Assembly (NCBI RefSeq): GCF_022179085.1 | Contig: NZ_BPQE01000024.1 | Coordinates: forward strand, 1-64,000 | DNA length: 64,000 nt | Direction: 5' to 3' | Origin: Methylobacterium aerolatum | Lineage (GTDB): Bacteria > Pseudomonadota > Alphaproteobacteria > Rhizobiales > Beijerinckiaceae | Shown: in pieces, positions 1-10,878 of the stretch | How the letters are laid out: each line of letters starts with the position of its first letter | How positions within the stretch are numbered: the stretch's first letter is position 1 | Translations under genes and position numbers: made by a program | The notes under the pieces: generated by a model | Seen by the model: only the letters and a program-made list of their open reading frames with translations | What the model was told of the DNA's origin: nothing | The model's database searches: none

Positions 1-434
1 GATCGAGTCCAGACCCTAGGGAAGCGCCGGATGTCCTCCATGGTCAGGACGAGGGGCCGCTCCACCAGACCGTGGATCAGGAGCTGGTGCCGGGCCGGGT
101 CGATGTCCGGGATGCCGCCGTGATGGCGTTCGTAGAACAGGCCGTTCGGCGTGAGGATACCGTCGAGATCCTGGAGCGGCGTGCGGGTGGAGGCCGAGGT
201 GTACTGCTTGAGGCCCTTGGGGACGTTGCGGATGATGCCCGCCTCGAAGCGTGAGGGTGTGCCGTAGGGCTGGCTGCCCGTGTCGGCGCCGGGCGCCTTC
301 ATCCAGTCTGGGACGCCCGGTGGCGCCGCCTGCTCCGCGCGGGCGCCGCTGCCCGCCACGGCACCCACGGCCGCCGCCGCCCCCTGGACAAGGAAGCGCC
401 GCCGGGCCGGGCTCGTTGTGTCGTCGTCGTTCAT
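1..434 (-). CDS. soxC: Sulfite/sulfane dehydrogenase SoxC, N-terminal part (runs off left edge)
   Basis: About 144 codons are visible. The protein opens with a twin-arginine signal (RRRFLVQG followed by an Ala/Gly-rich stretch), then the start of the molybdopterin oxidoreductase fold with the SoxC-like block ERHHGGIPDIDP (about residues 103-114). SoxC is the periplasmic molybdenum subunit that works with cytochrome SoxD in thiosulfate oxidation. It begins 9 bases after the preceding flavin oxidoreductase on the same strand, so the two are probably co-transcribed. The last five or so codons before the edge (after RRFP) do not look like the usual SVSR(I/V)HF continuation, so divergence or a junction close to base 1 is possible. 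Confidence 0.75.
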   Translation of the reverse strand, partial: MNDDDTTSPARRRFLVQGAAAAVGAVAGSGARAEQAAPPGVPDWMKAPGADTGSQPYGTPSRFEAGIIRNVPKGLKQYTSASTRTPLQDLDGILTPNGLFYERHHGGIPDIDPARHQLLIHGLVERPLVLTMEDIRRFPRVWTR

Positions 435-443
435 CGCCTCACC

Positions 444-1664
444 TCACGCCGAGCCGACCCGGTACTGCCGGGGCGGCGCCTCGCCGGAGATCGCAAAGGT
501 GCCGACGCTGCGGTCCCGGTAGATCCGCGGGTTGTGGGAGGCGATCGTGCGGGCGTTGCGCCAGTAGCGGTCGAGCCCGGCACCCACCTTCACCGCCGAG
601 GCGCCGAGCGCGTCGAACAGGCTCGTCGTCGCGCTCAAAATCAGGTCGGTGACCACGCCGACCCCTTGGTTGACCTCGACATCGGCGAGCGTCGCCTGCC
701 GCTCCGCCTCCAGCGATCCGGCCCGGTGTGCGTCGTGGACCCTCTGCAACGCCTCGGCGGCCTTCAGCACGATGGCGCCCGCCGCGTAGGCGCTGGCCCG
801 CACCCGCCCGACGACGGCCTGGATCTGCGGGTCGTCGGCCGTGCGCCCGGCGTTGCCGTGGCTGTAGACGCGGGTCCGCCCGGCGACGAGCCTTGCCACG
901 TCGTCCGCCGCCGCCCGGCCGATGCCGGCGAGCGTTGCGAGATGGACCAGCTGGAAGAACGCCATGGCGTAGGGGAAGCGGGCCGGATCCGGCTTGATGA
1001 GCGCGGGGTCGAGGGCCACGCCCTCGAAGGTGGCGGTGCCGCTGGCGGTGAGTGCCTGCCCGAACCCGTCCCAATCGTCCACGATGGTGACGCCCGGCGC
1101 GCGCACCGGCACGGCCGCCGTCACCGGCCCGCCCGCCTCGTCGTCGGCGGAGAGGTGGATGTAGTCCGCGAAGAGCGAGCCGGTGGTGTAGAACTTCCGC
1201 CCCTCGACCACGGGCTTGCCGTCGCGCCGCCGCACCACCGTGTCGAAGGCGCCGACCTTGGCGGACCCGGTTTCCGAGACGCCGCTCCCGATCGTCTCGC
1301 CCGCGCCGATCCGCGCGATCCAGGCCGCCCGCCACTCGGGCGAGGAGGAGCAGAGCGCGTCCTCCGTGAAGCCGAAATGCGCCCGCAGCGCATTGGTGAT
1401 GTTCGAATCGGCCGCCGACAGCTCGATCAGCAGGGCAAACAGTTCCGGCAGGCTGGCGCCGTGGCCGCCCTGCTCCGGCGCGAGCCGCAGGGTGGTGAAG
1501 TTCGCCTCCCGCAGCCAGCCGATCTCGGCATGCGGCAGGCGGCGCTCCCGGTCCCGCTCGACGGCGGTGGCGCGGATCTCGGCGAAGACCGGGCGGAAGC
1601 GATCCGCGAGGGTCTCATACCCTGCGCTCGGCCCCGCACCCCAGCCCGCATCCGTCTGCGACAT
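444..1664 (-). CDS. Acyl-CoA dehydrogenase-fold flavin oxidoreductase, SfnB/DszC-like
   Basis: 406 aa. The acyl-CoA dehydrogenase fold is visible: N-terminal helical domain, central beta domain, and a C-terminal helical domain ending in the YRDRSVGTFAISGEAPPRQY segment. Family members of this type (SfnB, DszC) are flavin-dependent monooxygenases used in sulfur acquisition from sulfones and thiophenes rather than beta-oxidation enzymes. The neighbours (sulfonate binding protein, two LLM monooxygenases, soxC) support an organosulfur role. The open frame continues upstream, but the ATG at 1664 gives the usual family length and the MSQTD start. Substrate is not known. Confidence 0.75.
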   Translation of the reverse strand: MSQTDAGWGAGPSAGYETLADRFRPVFAEIRATAVERDRERRLPHAEIGWLREANFTTLRLAPEQGGHGASLPELFALLIELSAADSNITNALRAHFGFTEDALCSSSPEWRAAWIARIGAGETIGSGVSETGSAKVGAFDTVVRRRDGKPVVEGRKFYTTGSLFADYIHLSADDEAGGPVTAAVPVRAPGVTIVDDWDGFGQALTASGTATFEGVALDPALIKPDPARFPYAMAFFQLVHLATLAGIGRAAADDVARLVAGRTRVYSHGNAGRTADDPQIQAVVGRVRASAYAAGAIVLKAAEALQRVHDAHRAGSLEAERQATLADVEVNQGVGVVTDLILSATTSLFDALGASAVKVGAGLDRYWRNARTIASHNPRIYRDRSVGTFAISGEAPPRQYRVGSA

Positions 1665-2076
1665 GGTTCGACTTCCCGATTGTCCGACCTCGCCCCGGGG
1701 GCGTTGGCCAGAGGAATCCGCGAGCCGGCCCCCTACCGCAACCCGGATTCCATGCCGGACCTCCACTTTGGGAGCGAGTACTCGCGATGAAGCGGCCAAG
1801 AGAATTTCGATTTTGCGGTGGGGCTTCGCTGTGGAAGCGCGTTCCCTTCCGCGAATGATGCAACTTATGTTGGCAAATTGACTGGTGAGACCGCGCGGAA
1901 GGAAGACATATTCGGTAATCTGCATTTCATGGAATGCGATTCCCCCTTCATTCGATAATTCGAAAACGCGTTTCATTGATCCGCCGCGCCTTGCCGGCCT
2001 TCAATGCATGCGCCGCGCAGGCACCCCGTGCCCCGGCGCCCACCCACCGCTCTTCCCTGCCATTCGCGAGCACCTG
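1665..2076. promoter_or_regulatory. Divergent intergenic region between SfnB-like gene and ABC binding protein
   Basis: About 410 bases without a convincing gene, between two divergently transcribed sulfur genes, so both promoters should lie here. It is much more AT-rich than its surroundings between about 1790 and 1980. A short inverted repeat, GCATT-N6-AATGC, lies at 1922-1937 and is a possible operator. No regulator gene is adjacent. Confidence 0.4.
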
Positions 2077-3066
2077 ATGACCGACGACATGACGGGCCGG
2101 TTCAGCCCCTCCCGCCGCACCCTCCTGCGCGGCGGCCTCGGCGGGGCGGCTGTTCTTGCGCTCGGCGCTCCGGCGGTCCACGCGGCGCCCCGCGAGGTGA
2201 AGATCAGCATGCAACGGTCGTCGGTGCTGTTCACCGTGCTCAAGGTGAAAGGCACTTTGGCCGAGCGTCTCGCCCCGCTGGGCTTCACCCCGACCTGGCA
2301 CCTGTTCACCAGCGTGATCGAGCCGATGAACGCTGGCGCGGTCGATATCCACGCCGACGTGGCCGATGCCGTGCCGATCTTCACCCAATCGGCCAAAGCG
2401 CCCCTTACCTTCTACGCCCGCGAGCGGGGGGCGCCCTCGGCCGAGGCGATCATCGTGCCCGCCGATTCGCCGATCCGCACCGTCGCCGACCTGAGGGGCA
2501 AGACGGTCGGCGTCTCGCGGGGTTCGGGGAGCCACTATGTGCTGGCCGCCGCCCTCAAGCGCGCCGGCTTGACCCTTTCCGACATCAAGCCCGCCTATCT
2601 CCAGGCACCGGAGGGGGCCGTGGCCTTCGATCAGGGCGCCCTCGACGCGTGGTCGATCTGGGACCCGTTCCTGGCCTTCGCCGAGGCCAAGCGCCCGGTG
2701 CGGGTCATCGCGGACGGCACGGGGCTGACGAGCTACCACCGCTATTACCTCGTCAACGACAGCTTCGTGGCCGCGCAGCCGGAGGTGGTGGCGACCGTCT
2801 ACCGATCCCTCGTCGAGGCCGGCACCTGGATGAAGGCCAACCCGGAGGAGGCGGTCGCCCTCCTGGCGCCGATCTGGGGCGATCTGCCCCCGGCGGTCGT
2901 GGCCGCCGCCAACAGCCGCCGGACCTACGCGGTAGAGCCTGTGGAGCGGGCGCAGCTCGGCGAACAGCAGGCCATCGCCGACGTCTTCCACGAGGCGAAG
3001 CTCATCCCCCGCCGGATCGACGCCACCGACGTGCCGATCTTCGCGATCCCCACCGGCCGGGGCTGA
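2077..3066 (+). CDS. Aliphatic sulfonate-type ABC transporter substrate-binding protein (SsuA-like)
   Basis: 329 aa. A Tat-type signal (SRRTLLRGG and an Ala-rich core ending APAVHA) is followed by a periplasmic binding fold. The segment TVADLRGKTVGVSRGSGSHY is typical of the NMT1/THI5-like SsuA family, as is the DAWSIWDPF motif. It would bind a sulfonate or similar ligand in the periplasm and hand it to a membrane ABC importer. No permease or ATPase gene lies beside it, so partners must be elsewhere. It is 4 bases upstream of the next LLM monooxygenase, so an operon is likely. The ATG at 2077 is chosen because the signal peptide follows directly; an in-frame ATG at 2089 is possible. Confidence 0.85.
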   Translation: MTDDMTGRFSPSRRTLLRGGLGGAAVLALGAPAVHAAPREVKISMQRSSVLFTVLKVKGTLAERLAPLGFTPTWHLFTSVIEPMNAGAVDIHADVADAVPIFTQSAKAPLTFYARERGAPSAEAIIVPADSPIRTVADLRGKTVGVSRGSGSHYVLAAALKRAGLTLSDIKPAYLQAPEGAVAFDQGALDAWSIWDPFLAFAEAKRPVRVIADGTGLTSYHRYYLVNDSFVAAQPEVVATVYRSLVEAGTWMKANPEEAVALLAPIWGDLPPAVVAAANSRRTYAVEPVERAQLGEQQAIADVFHEAKLIPRRIDATDVPIFAIPTGRG

Positions 3067-3070
3067 GGCC

Positions 3071-4114
3071 ATGGCGAGTGTTCCCCGATTCGGCATCTGG
3101 GCCGCCGTCCACGGCTCGCGTGCCTCCCACCACGATCCCGACGAGCCGGACGACGCCTCGTGGGAGCGCAACCGCGCCCTCGTGCTGGAGGCCGAGGCGC
3201 TCGGCTTCGACTCGGTGCTGGTCGCCCAGCACACGATGAACCCTTACGACGGCAGCCGCGACCAGCTCGAAGCCTGGACCGGGGCGGCGGCGCTCGCGGC
3301 GCTGACCAAGCGGATCGAGATCATCGCGGCGATCAAGCCGGGGCTCTACCACCCGGTGGTGCTCGCCAAGATGGCCCTGCAGATCGAGCATATCAGCGGC
3401 GGGCGCTTTGCCCTGAACCTCGTGAATGCCTGGAACAGGGCCGAGTTCGAGCGGGCCGGCCTGCCCTTCCCGGCCCATGACGACCGCTACGCCTATGGCC
3501 GCGAGTGGATCGGCCTCGTCGACCGGCTGATGCGCGGCGAGCGCGTGACCCATCGGGGGGAACACTTCCGGACGGAGGACTATCAGCTCCGCCCCGCCGG
3601 CACGTTCCGGCCGCGGCCGACGATCTATCTCGGCGGCGAATCCGAACCCGCCCGGGCGCTCGCGGCCGACCACGCCGATGTCTGGTTCATCAACGGACAG
3701 CCGCTCGCGGACGTCGTGGCGCTGATCGCCGACGTCGCCCGGCGCCCGGCCACCCACGGGCCCCTGCGCTACGGCCTCTCGGCCTTCGTGATCGCCCGGG
3801 ACACCGACGCGGAGGCGGAAGAAGAGCACGCCCGGCTCCTCGCCCTCTCCCATCGCGACGCGGATCTCCGCGCCGACACCCGCGCCCGCACGGATACGGC
3901 GAGCGTGATGTTCGCCAAGACCGACGCGGCTTCCTCCCGCCATGTCGGGACCAACGGCGGCACGGCGGCCGGGCTGGTGGGCAGCTATGCGACGGTCGCC
4001 GAGCGGATCCGCGCCTTCCACGCGGCGGGCATCGAGCTGTTCATGCTGCAGTTCCAGCCCTTCGAGACGGAGATGCGCCGCTTCGCCGAGCAGGTCATTC
4101 CCCGCGTCCGCTGA
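3071..4114 (+). CDS. LLM-class FMNH2-dependent monooxygenase (SsuD/SfnG-like)
   Basis: 347 aa, the usual length for this TIM-barrel family. Recognisable features are the N-terminal FGIWAAVHG strand, the SGGRFALNLVNAW segment around residue 113 and a YLGGESEPAR segment near residue 185. Such enzymes use reduced FMN from a partner reductase to cleave the C-S bond of sulfonates or dimethylsulfone and release sulfite. It lies directly downstream of the SsuA-like gene and 14 bases upstream of a second LLM enzyme. The exact substrate cannot be decided from sequence; SsuD-type and SfnG-type activities are both plausible. Confidence 0.85.
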   Translation: MASVPRFGIWAAVHGSRASHHDPDEPDDASWERNRALVLEAEALGFDSVLVAQHTMNPYDGSRDQLEAWTGAAALAALTKRIEIIAAIKPGLYHPVVLAKMALQIEHISGGRFALNLVNAWNRAEFERAGLPFPAHDDRYAYGREWIGLVDRLMRGERVTHRGEHFRTEDYQLRPAGTFRPRPTIYLGGESEPARALAADHADVWFINGQPLADVVALIADVARRPATHGPLRYGLSAFVIARDTDAEAEEEHARLLALSHRDADLRADTRARTDTASVMFAKTDAASSRHVGTNGGTAAGLVGSYATVAERIRAFHAAGIELFMLQFQPFETEMRRFAEQVIPRVR

Positions 4115-4128
4115 CCCCGAGGGCTTCG

Positions 4129-5466
4129 ATGAGCGGTCGCCAATTGCACCTCAACGTCAACCTGCTGCATTCGGGCGTCTACCCGTCGGCCTGGCGGCTG
4201 CCGGAGAGCCGGCCCGACGCCTTCATCGACATCGACCATGTCGTGCGCGTCGCCCGCATCGCCGAGCGCGGCAAGCTCGACGCGATCTTCCTCGCCGACA
4301 CGCCGGCCATCAACGACCGGATCGACTACCGCCCGTTCAACGCCCTCGAACCCACCGTGGTGCTGGCGGCCGTCGCCGCCGCGACGCGCCATGTCGGCCT
4401 CGTGGCGACCGCTTCGACGACCTACAACGAGCCGTACAATCTGGCCCGCCGCTTCGCGAGCCTCGACCTCGTGAGCCGGGGCCGGGCGGGCTGGAACGTG
4501 GTGACGACGGCAGATGCCTCTGCGGGCCGCAATTTCGGCTTCGCGGGCGTCTCGGATCACGGGGCCCGCTACGCCCGCGCCCGCGAGTTCACCGACCTCG
4601 TCCACGCCCTGTGGGACAGCTGGGAGGACGACGCCTTCGTCGGCGATAAGGCGAGCGGCCGGTTCATCGACACGGACAAGGTCCACGCGATCGACCATCG
4701 CGGCGCGCACTAAACCGTCGCGGGGCCGCTCACCGTGCCCCGCAGCCCGCAGGGGCGGCCCGTCACCTTCCAGGCGGGCGGCTCAGAGGATGGACGCGAA
4801 CTCGCCGCGGCCACCGCCGACGCGGTGTTCTCCCTGGCGCAGACCATCGAGGATGGCGCGGCCTATGCCCGGGACCTGCGGACGCGGGCGGCGCGCCACG
4901 GACGCCAACCGGACGAACTGGTCATCCTGCCGGGCCTCGCCACGGTGATCGGCTCCACCGAGGCCGAGGCGCGGCGGCGCCAGGACGACCTCTGGGATCT
5001 CGTGCCGGTGGAGTACAGCCTCGCCCGGCTCGCCGGCACGCTGCGGATCGACCCCGCCCGCCTCGATCTCGACAAGCCGCTGCCCGACCCGCTGCCCCTG
5101 CCGCCGGACGGCAACCACACGATGTTCCTCGGGACGCTTGCCCTCGCGCGGCGGGATAGGCTGACCGTGCGCCAACTCCTGCGGGCGCTCGGCGGCGGCG
5201 TCGGCCACCGCATCGTCGTCGGAACGCCGGAGGCCATCGCCGACGACATCGAGGCGTGGTTCCGGGCGGGTGCGGCGGACGGCTTCAACCTGATGCCGGA
5301 TGTCCTGCCGGAGGGGCTGGAGACCTTCGTGGACGCTGTTGTGCCGATCCTCCAGCGCAGGGGGTTATTCCGGCTGGACTATGCCGGGGCGACCCTGCGG
5401 GACCACCTCGGGCTGGCGCGGCCGGCCAGCCGCTACGCCGAGACCGGCCGCTCGCTTTCGGCGTGA
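4129..5466 (+). pseudogene. NtaA/DszA-family LLM monooxygenase interrupted by one in-frame TAA
   Basis: Reading straight through gives about 445 codons, the normal length of NtaA/SnaA/DszA flavin monooxygenases. The first part (4129-4713, 194 aa) carries the N-terminal barrel with NVVTTADASAGRNFG. A TAA at 4711-4713 then falls in HRGAH-stop-TVAGPLTVPRSPQG, where relatives have an aromatic residue. The same frame continues intact to the stop at 5466, including the VVGTPEAIADDIEAWF segment. A one-base change from TAC, TAT or a similar codon explains it. Downstream restart at the GTG at 4735 would not give a complete barrel. Treat as a recent pseudogene or a sequence error. Confidence 0.8.
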
Positions 5467-5707
5467 GCGGAGCGCCCGGAGGCTTTGCCGGGCGAGACCG
5501 GGAAGCGACCCTTGCCAAAACGGGTTAGATCAATAAATATATAGCTATTACAATGGCTTAGCGAAGATCATGCTTCTATTCGGGCCAGCTGCGACTGAAA
5601 CCTTCTCCTCCGACCATGACGAGGCGGAAGGGCATTTCCCGGGATGGCCGACAGGGCCGCGGACCGGGAATCGGAGCGGTCTTCGGCGGCGCGCGGAGGA
5701 GGAGCTT
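5467..5707. other. Intergenic gap before the encapsulin/cysteine block
   Basis: About 240 bases without a supported gene. It contains a distinctly AT-rich stretch at about 5527-5560, which would suit a promoter for the small gene and cysE downstream. An open frame from 5570 runs in frame into the 68-aa gene, but it lacks a ribosome binding site and its composition is unconvincing. Confidence 0.35.
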
Positions 5708-5914
5708 ATGGCGGCATCGGCCATCAGACGGGGAGACGAAGTGGTGTTCGAGCGCCTCGATCTCGCGGAAGCCCTCGGGATCTGGCGGCACGCCAGGGGC
5801 CGGATCGTCGGCATCCATGGCCAGGGTGGGCGCCCGGCCACCGTCGATGTCGCCTTCGAGGGGCATGAGCTCCTTGAAGGCTACCTGCCGGATCTGTTCC
5901 GGCGGGTGCACTGA
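5708..5914 (+). CDS. Small hypothetical protein upstream of cysE (68 aa)
   Basis: I do not recognise the family with certainty. The ATG at 5708 follows a good ribosome binding site (GGAGGAGGAG). The protein is charged, without signal or membrane segment, and has short beta-like blocks (RRGDEVVFERL, ARGRIVGIHGQ, ATVDVAFEG) that suggest a small SH3-like barrel of the kind seen in NifZ-type proteins; this fold guess is inference. It ends 11 bases before cysE and so is probably co-expressed with it in the cysteine/encapsulin cluster. Confidence 0.6.
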   Translation: MAASAIRRGDEVVFERLDLAEALGIWRHARGRIVGIHGQGGRPATVDVAFEGHELLEGYLPDLFRRVH

Positions 5915-5925
5915 TCGCCGCCACC

Positions 5926-6774
5926 GTGACCGCCGCCCTCGCCACCCTCCAGCCGCCCCTCCGGGCGATCAGCCGCAGCGCCGCCGAGACCGAGGTCTGG
6001 GCGGAGTTGCGCGCCGAGGCGGAGGCCGCCCTGATCGAGGAGCCGCTCTACGCGGGCATCATCCAGGCGACGATCCTCGACCAGCGCACCCTCGCCCAGG
6101 CCCTGGCCTACCGCCTCGCCCACCGGCTGGGCGACGGCGACCTCGCCCGCCTGTCGATGCGCGACCTGTGCCTGTCCGCCTTCGAGGCGGATCCGGAGGC
6201 CGGTGCCCATGCGGTGCGCGACCTCGTCGCCATCCGCGAGCGCGACCCGACCTGTCGCCGCTACCTGGATCCGTTCCTGTTCTACAAGGGCTTCGCTGCG
6301 CTGGAAGCCTACCGGGTCGGGCACTGGCTCTGGCACCAGGGCCGGGCGACGCTGGCGCTGCATGTCCAGAGCCGCATCTCCGAGGTGTTCGGCTGCGACA
6401 TTCACCCGGCCGCCCGGATCGGCTCGGGGGTCTTCATCGACCACGCCACCGGGGTGGTGATCGGTGAGACCACGGTGGTGGCCGACGACGTGTCGATCCT
6501 CCAATCGGTGACGCTCGGCGGCAACGGCAAGGAAAGCGGCGACCGGCACCCGAAGATCGCCCGCGGCGTGCTGCTCAGCGTCGGGGCCAAGGTGCTCGGC
6601 AACGTCCGCGTCGGCGAGGGGGCCAAGATCGGCGCCGCCGCCGTGGTGCTGAGCGACGTGCCCGCCCACACCACCGTCGCGGGCGTCCCGGCCCGCGTCG
6701 TCTCGCGCCTGCGCGCCGACGAGGAGCCCGCGCTCAGCATGGACCAGTCCTTTGGCTTCGGGGACGGGATCTGA
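5926..6774 (+). CDS. cysE: Serine O-acetyltransferase
   Basis: 282 aa. The N-terminal helical domain (EPLYAGIIQATILDQ) precedes a left-handed beta-helix of hexapeptide repeats from about residue 160, with DIHPAARIG, FIDHATGVVIGE, LGGNGK and GDRHPKI, all hallmarks of CysE. It acetylates serine with acetyl-CoA to give O-acetylserine, the acceptor for sulfide in cysteine synthesis. The frame starts at a GTG 11 bases after the 68-aa gene. Serine acetyltransferase is a known neighbour of family-2 encapsulins with desulfurase cargo, which fits the two genes that follow. Confidence 0.92.
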   Translation: MTAALATLQPPLRAISRSAAETEVWAELRAEAEAALIEEPLYAGIIQATILDQRTLAQALAYRLAHRLGDGDLARLSMRDLCLSAFEADPEAGAHAVRDLVAIRERDPTCRRYLDPFLFYKGFAALEAYRVGHWLWHQGRATLALHVQSRISEVFGCDIHPAARIGSGVFIDHATGVVIGETTVVADDVSILQSVTLGGNGKESGDRHPKIARGVLLSVGAKVLGNVRVGEGAKIGAAAVVLSDVPAHTTVAGVPARVVSRLRADEEPALSMDQSFGFGDGI

Positions 6775-7193
6775 CCGGGCGCGAGAAAAATCCTTCCCTT
6801 GAAACGATGTCGTCGTGGTTCTGCCATCAGACCGCGACCTGAGAGAATGAATTTCTTAAAAATATGCCAAAATCACAGACTACGTTCTGCGTTTAGCGCT
6901 AAAACCGGATCAATCTTTCAAGAATGACTCAGATATAGAAGATATTTTTGTTGACCTCAGGCAGACCCCCGTCATAGTCAAGCATCGCTGGCAAGACTCA
7001 AGGCCGATTCGCGCCATGCAGCGCCGGGCAGATGTTACTTCGCTCGTCAACACAAGATCAACCGGATCGCTCGCGGCTCTCAAGGCTCGCCCGGTCCACC
7101 GAACACTTGCGCCCGGTCCGCTTTACTGCGCGACCGCCCGCTTCCCTGCGGGCCGAAGCGGCGCGCCTGCTTACCTTCTGGAGACGACAAACG
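6775..7193 (+). promoter_or_regulatory. Promoter region of the encapsulin operon
   Basis: About 420 bases without a gene, markedly AT-rich at 6840-6960. A candidate sigma70 promoter is TTGACC at 6951-6956 with CATAGT at 6973-6978 (16-base spacing), which would give a leader of about 200 bases before the shell ATG. No known riboswitch could be recognised in that leader by eye. Confidence 0.4.
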
Positions 7194-8571
7194 ATGAGCG
7201 GACCGGGTTTGAGCGTCAGCGCCACGGCGGCACGCAACCTCGCGACGGCGACCGTCACCTCGGTCCAGAACGCGGCGAATACCCCGCGGTGGCTCCTGCG
7301 CCTCCTGCCCTTCGTCGATGTCGCGGGCGGCGTCTACCGGGTGAACCGCCGCGCCGTGGTGCTCGCCAAGGGCGGCCGCATCGACCTCGCCACCGAGGAC
7401 AAGGGCCGCACCATCCGTTCCGGTTCGCTGCGCTCCGTTCCGCTGTTCAGCCGCCTGGGCGATGCCGAGCTCGCGAGCCTCGCGGGCAAGTTCAAGGAGA
7501 GCCGCCACGCGGCCGGCGACGTCATCCGCGAGGAGGGCGCCGCCGAGCGCAACCTCGTCGTGGTCGCCGACGGCACCGTCGAACTGACCCTATCCGGCCC
7601 CTACAAGGGCCGCCTGCGCCAGGGGCTCGCCACCAAAGGCGACTATTTCGGCGACGGCGACCTCCTCGACGAGGGCGCGCCGGCTCCGGCGGTGAAGGCC
7701 CTCTCGGCCGTCACGCTGCTGACCCTCGACCGCTCGGCGCTGGACGACGAGAGCATCCGCTCGCGGATCGGCCAGTATCGCGAGGAGCGCGACCGGCTGA
7801 AGGGCCACACCAATTCCTACGGCGAGCAGGGTATCGAGCTCCTGGCCGTCCATACCGGCGAGCCACGGCTGCCGACGACCTTCGTCGATTACGAGATCGA
7901 CCCGCGCGAGTACCACCTCTCCACCATCCAGACGATCCTCAACACCCATACCCGCGTCACCGATCTCTATTCGAACGAGATCGATCAGCTGCGCGAGCAG
8001 ATCCGCCTCACCGTGGATGCGGTGAAGGAGCGGGAGGAGTGGGAGCTCCTGAACAACTCGGCCTTCGGCCTCCTCAATGAGGTGACGGGCCGCCAGCGCA
8101 TCCCGACCCGGGGCGGCCCGCCCACCCCGGACGACCTCGACGAGTTGCTGACGCTGGTGTGGAAGAAGCCCGCCTTCTTCGTGGCCCATCCCCGCGCCAT
8201 CGCCGCCTTCGGCCGCGAGGCGACCCGCCGTGGCGTGCCTCCGGTGGTGGTGCACCTGTTCGGCGCCCCGTTCCTCACGTGGCGCGGCGTGCCGCTGGTG
8301 CCGAGCGACAAGCTGCCGATCGACAGCGACCCGGTGACGGGCGCCCAGACCACGTCGATCCTGCTGCTACGCGTCGGCGAGGGCGAGCAGGGCGTCGTCG
8401 GGCTTTAGAAGTCCGGCGTGACCGGCGAGATCGAGCCCGGCCTGTCGGTGCGCTACATGGGCACCAACGACCACTCCATCGCCTCGCACCTCGTGACCCG
8501 CTACTTCTCGGCCGCCGTGCTGGTCGAGGACGCCATCGCCCGTCTCGATAACGTGCTGCTCGGCAACTACC

Positions 8572-8585
<14 letters not shown>
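7194..8585 (+). pseudogene. Family-2 encapsulin shell protein with cNMP-binding domain, interrupted by one in-frame TAG
   Basis: The ATG at 7194 follows GGAG. Read through, the gene has 463 codons. An N-arm (TPRWLLRLLPF) leads into a cyclic-nucleotide-binding-like domain at about residues 78-190 (SVPLFSRLGDAELASL, GDYFGDGDLL), then the HK97-type shell fold as in SrpI (TFVDYEIDPREYHLS, APTPDDLDELL-like segment, FGAPFLTWRGVPLVPSD, RVGEGEQGVVGL). A TAG at 8406-8408 (codon 405) interrupts it just after GVVGL, yet the same frame continues for 58 codons with GEIEPGLSVRYMG and a typical C-terminus to TGA at 8585. Those last residues form core strands of the fold, so the 404-aa product is unlikely to assemble. 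The cNMP domain is the usual mark of family 2B. Confidence 0.88.
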
Positions 8586-10587
<2,002 letters not shown>

Positions 10588-10684
10588 AGGCGCGGCGCCG
10601 GATTGACGTAATCGGCGCGGAAGAGCCCAGGAACGGAAGACCACGCTCTGAGTGCTTTCGCTTACTTAAACAAAATCTCGCTTC

Positions 10685-10780
10685 GTCCGCTGTAGCATTG
10701 GAAGGCCTTGAAAGCGCACAGTCGGCTGACGGCCAGTTCCGGCCTTTCTGTCGGGCGCCACTGAATGGCTGGGTTGGGTG
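10685..10780 (+). repeat. Intergenic repeat family, copy A (degenerate)
   Basis: Contains GTCCGCT at 10685-10691 and, after about 75 bases, the core GGCTGGGTTGGGT at 10767-10779. The block 10710-10780 aligns by eye with copies B (16816-16887) and C (41424-41494), including a shared CGGCCA-N-TTCC-like segment and CTGAATGGCTG before the core. It lies in the 290-base gap between the desulfurase gene and the HlyD gene. No coding role is apparent. Confidence 0.6.
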
Positions 10781-10878
10781 ATTTTGCGACCGTCTGCTTT
10801 CGGATGCCGAACTCAAAAGGGGGATACGCAAGGAAAACAAGGCATCCCTTCTCGGCTCGCTACACCAGTTTCAGTCAT

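Noticed and set aside
534-1790. Long plus-strand open frame opposite the SfnB-like gene
   Set aside because: It is the GC-rich antisense shadow of the acyl-CoA dehydrogenase-fold gene, with Arg/Gly/Asp-rich composition and no family features.
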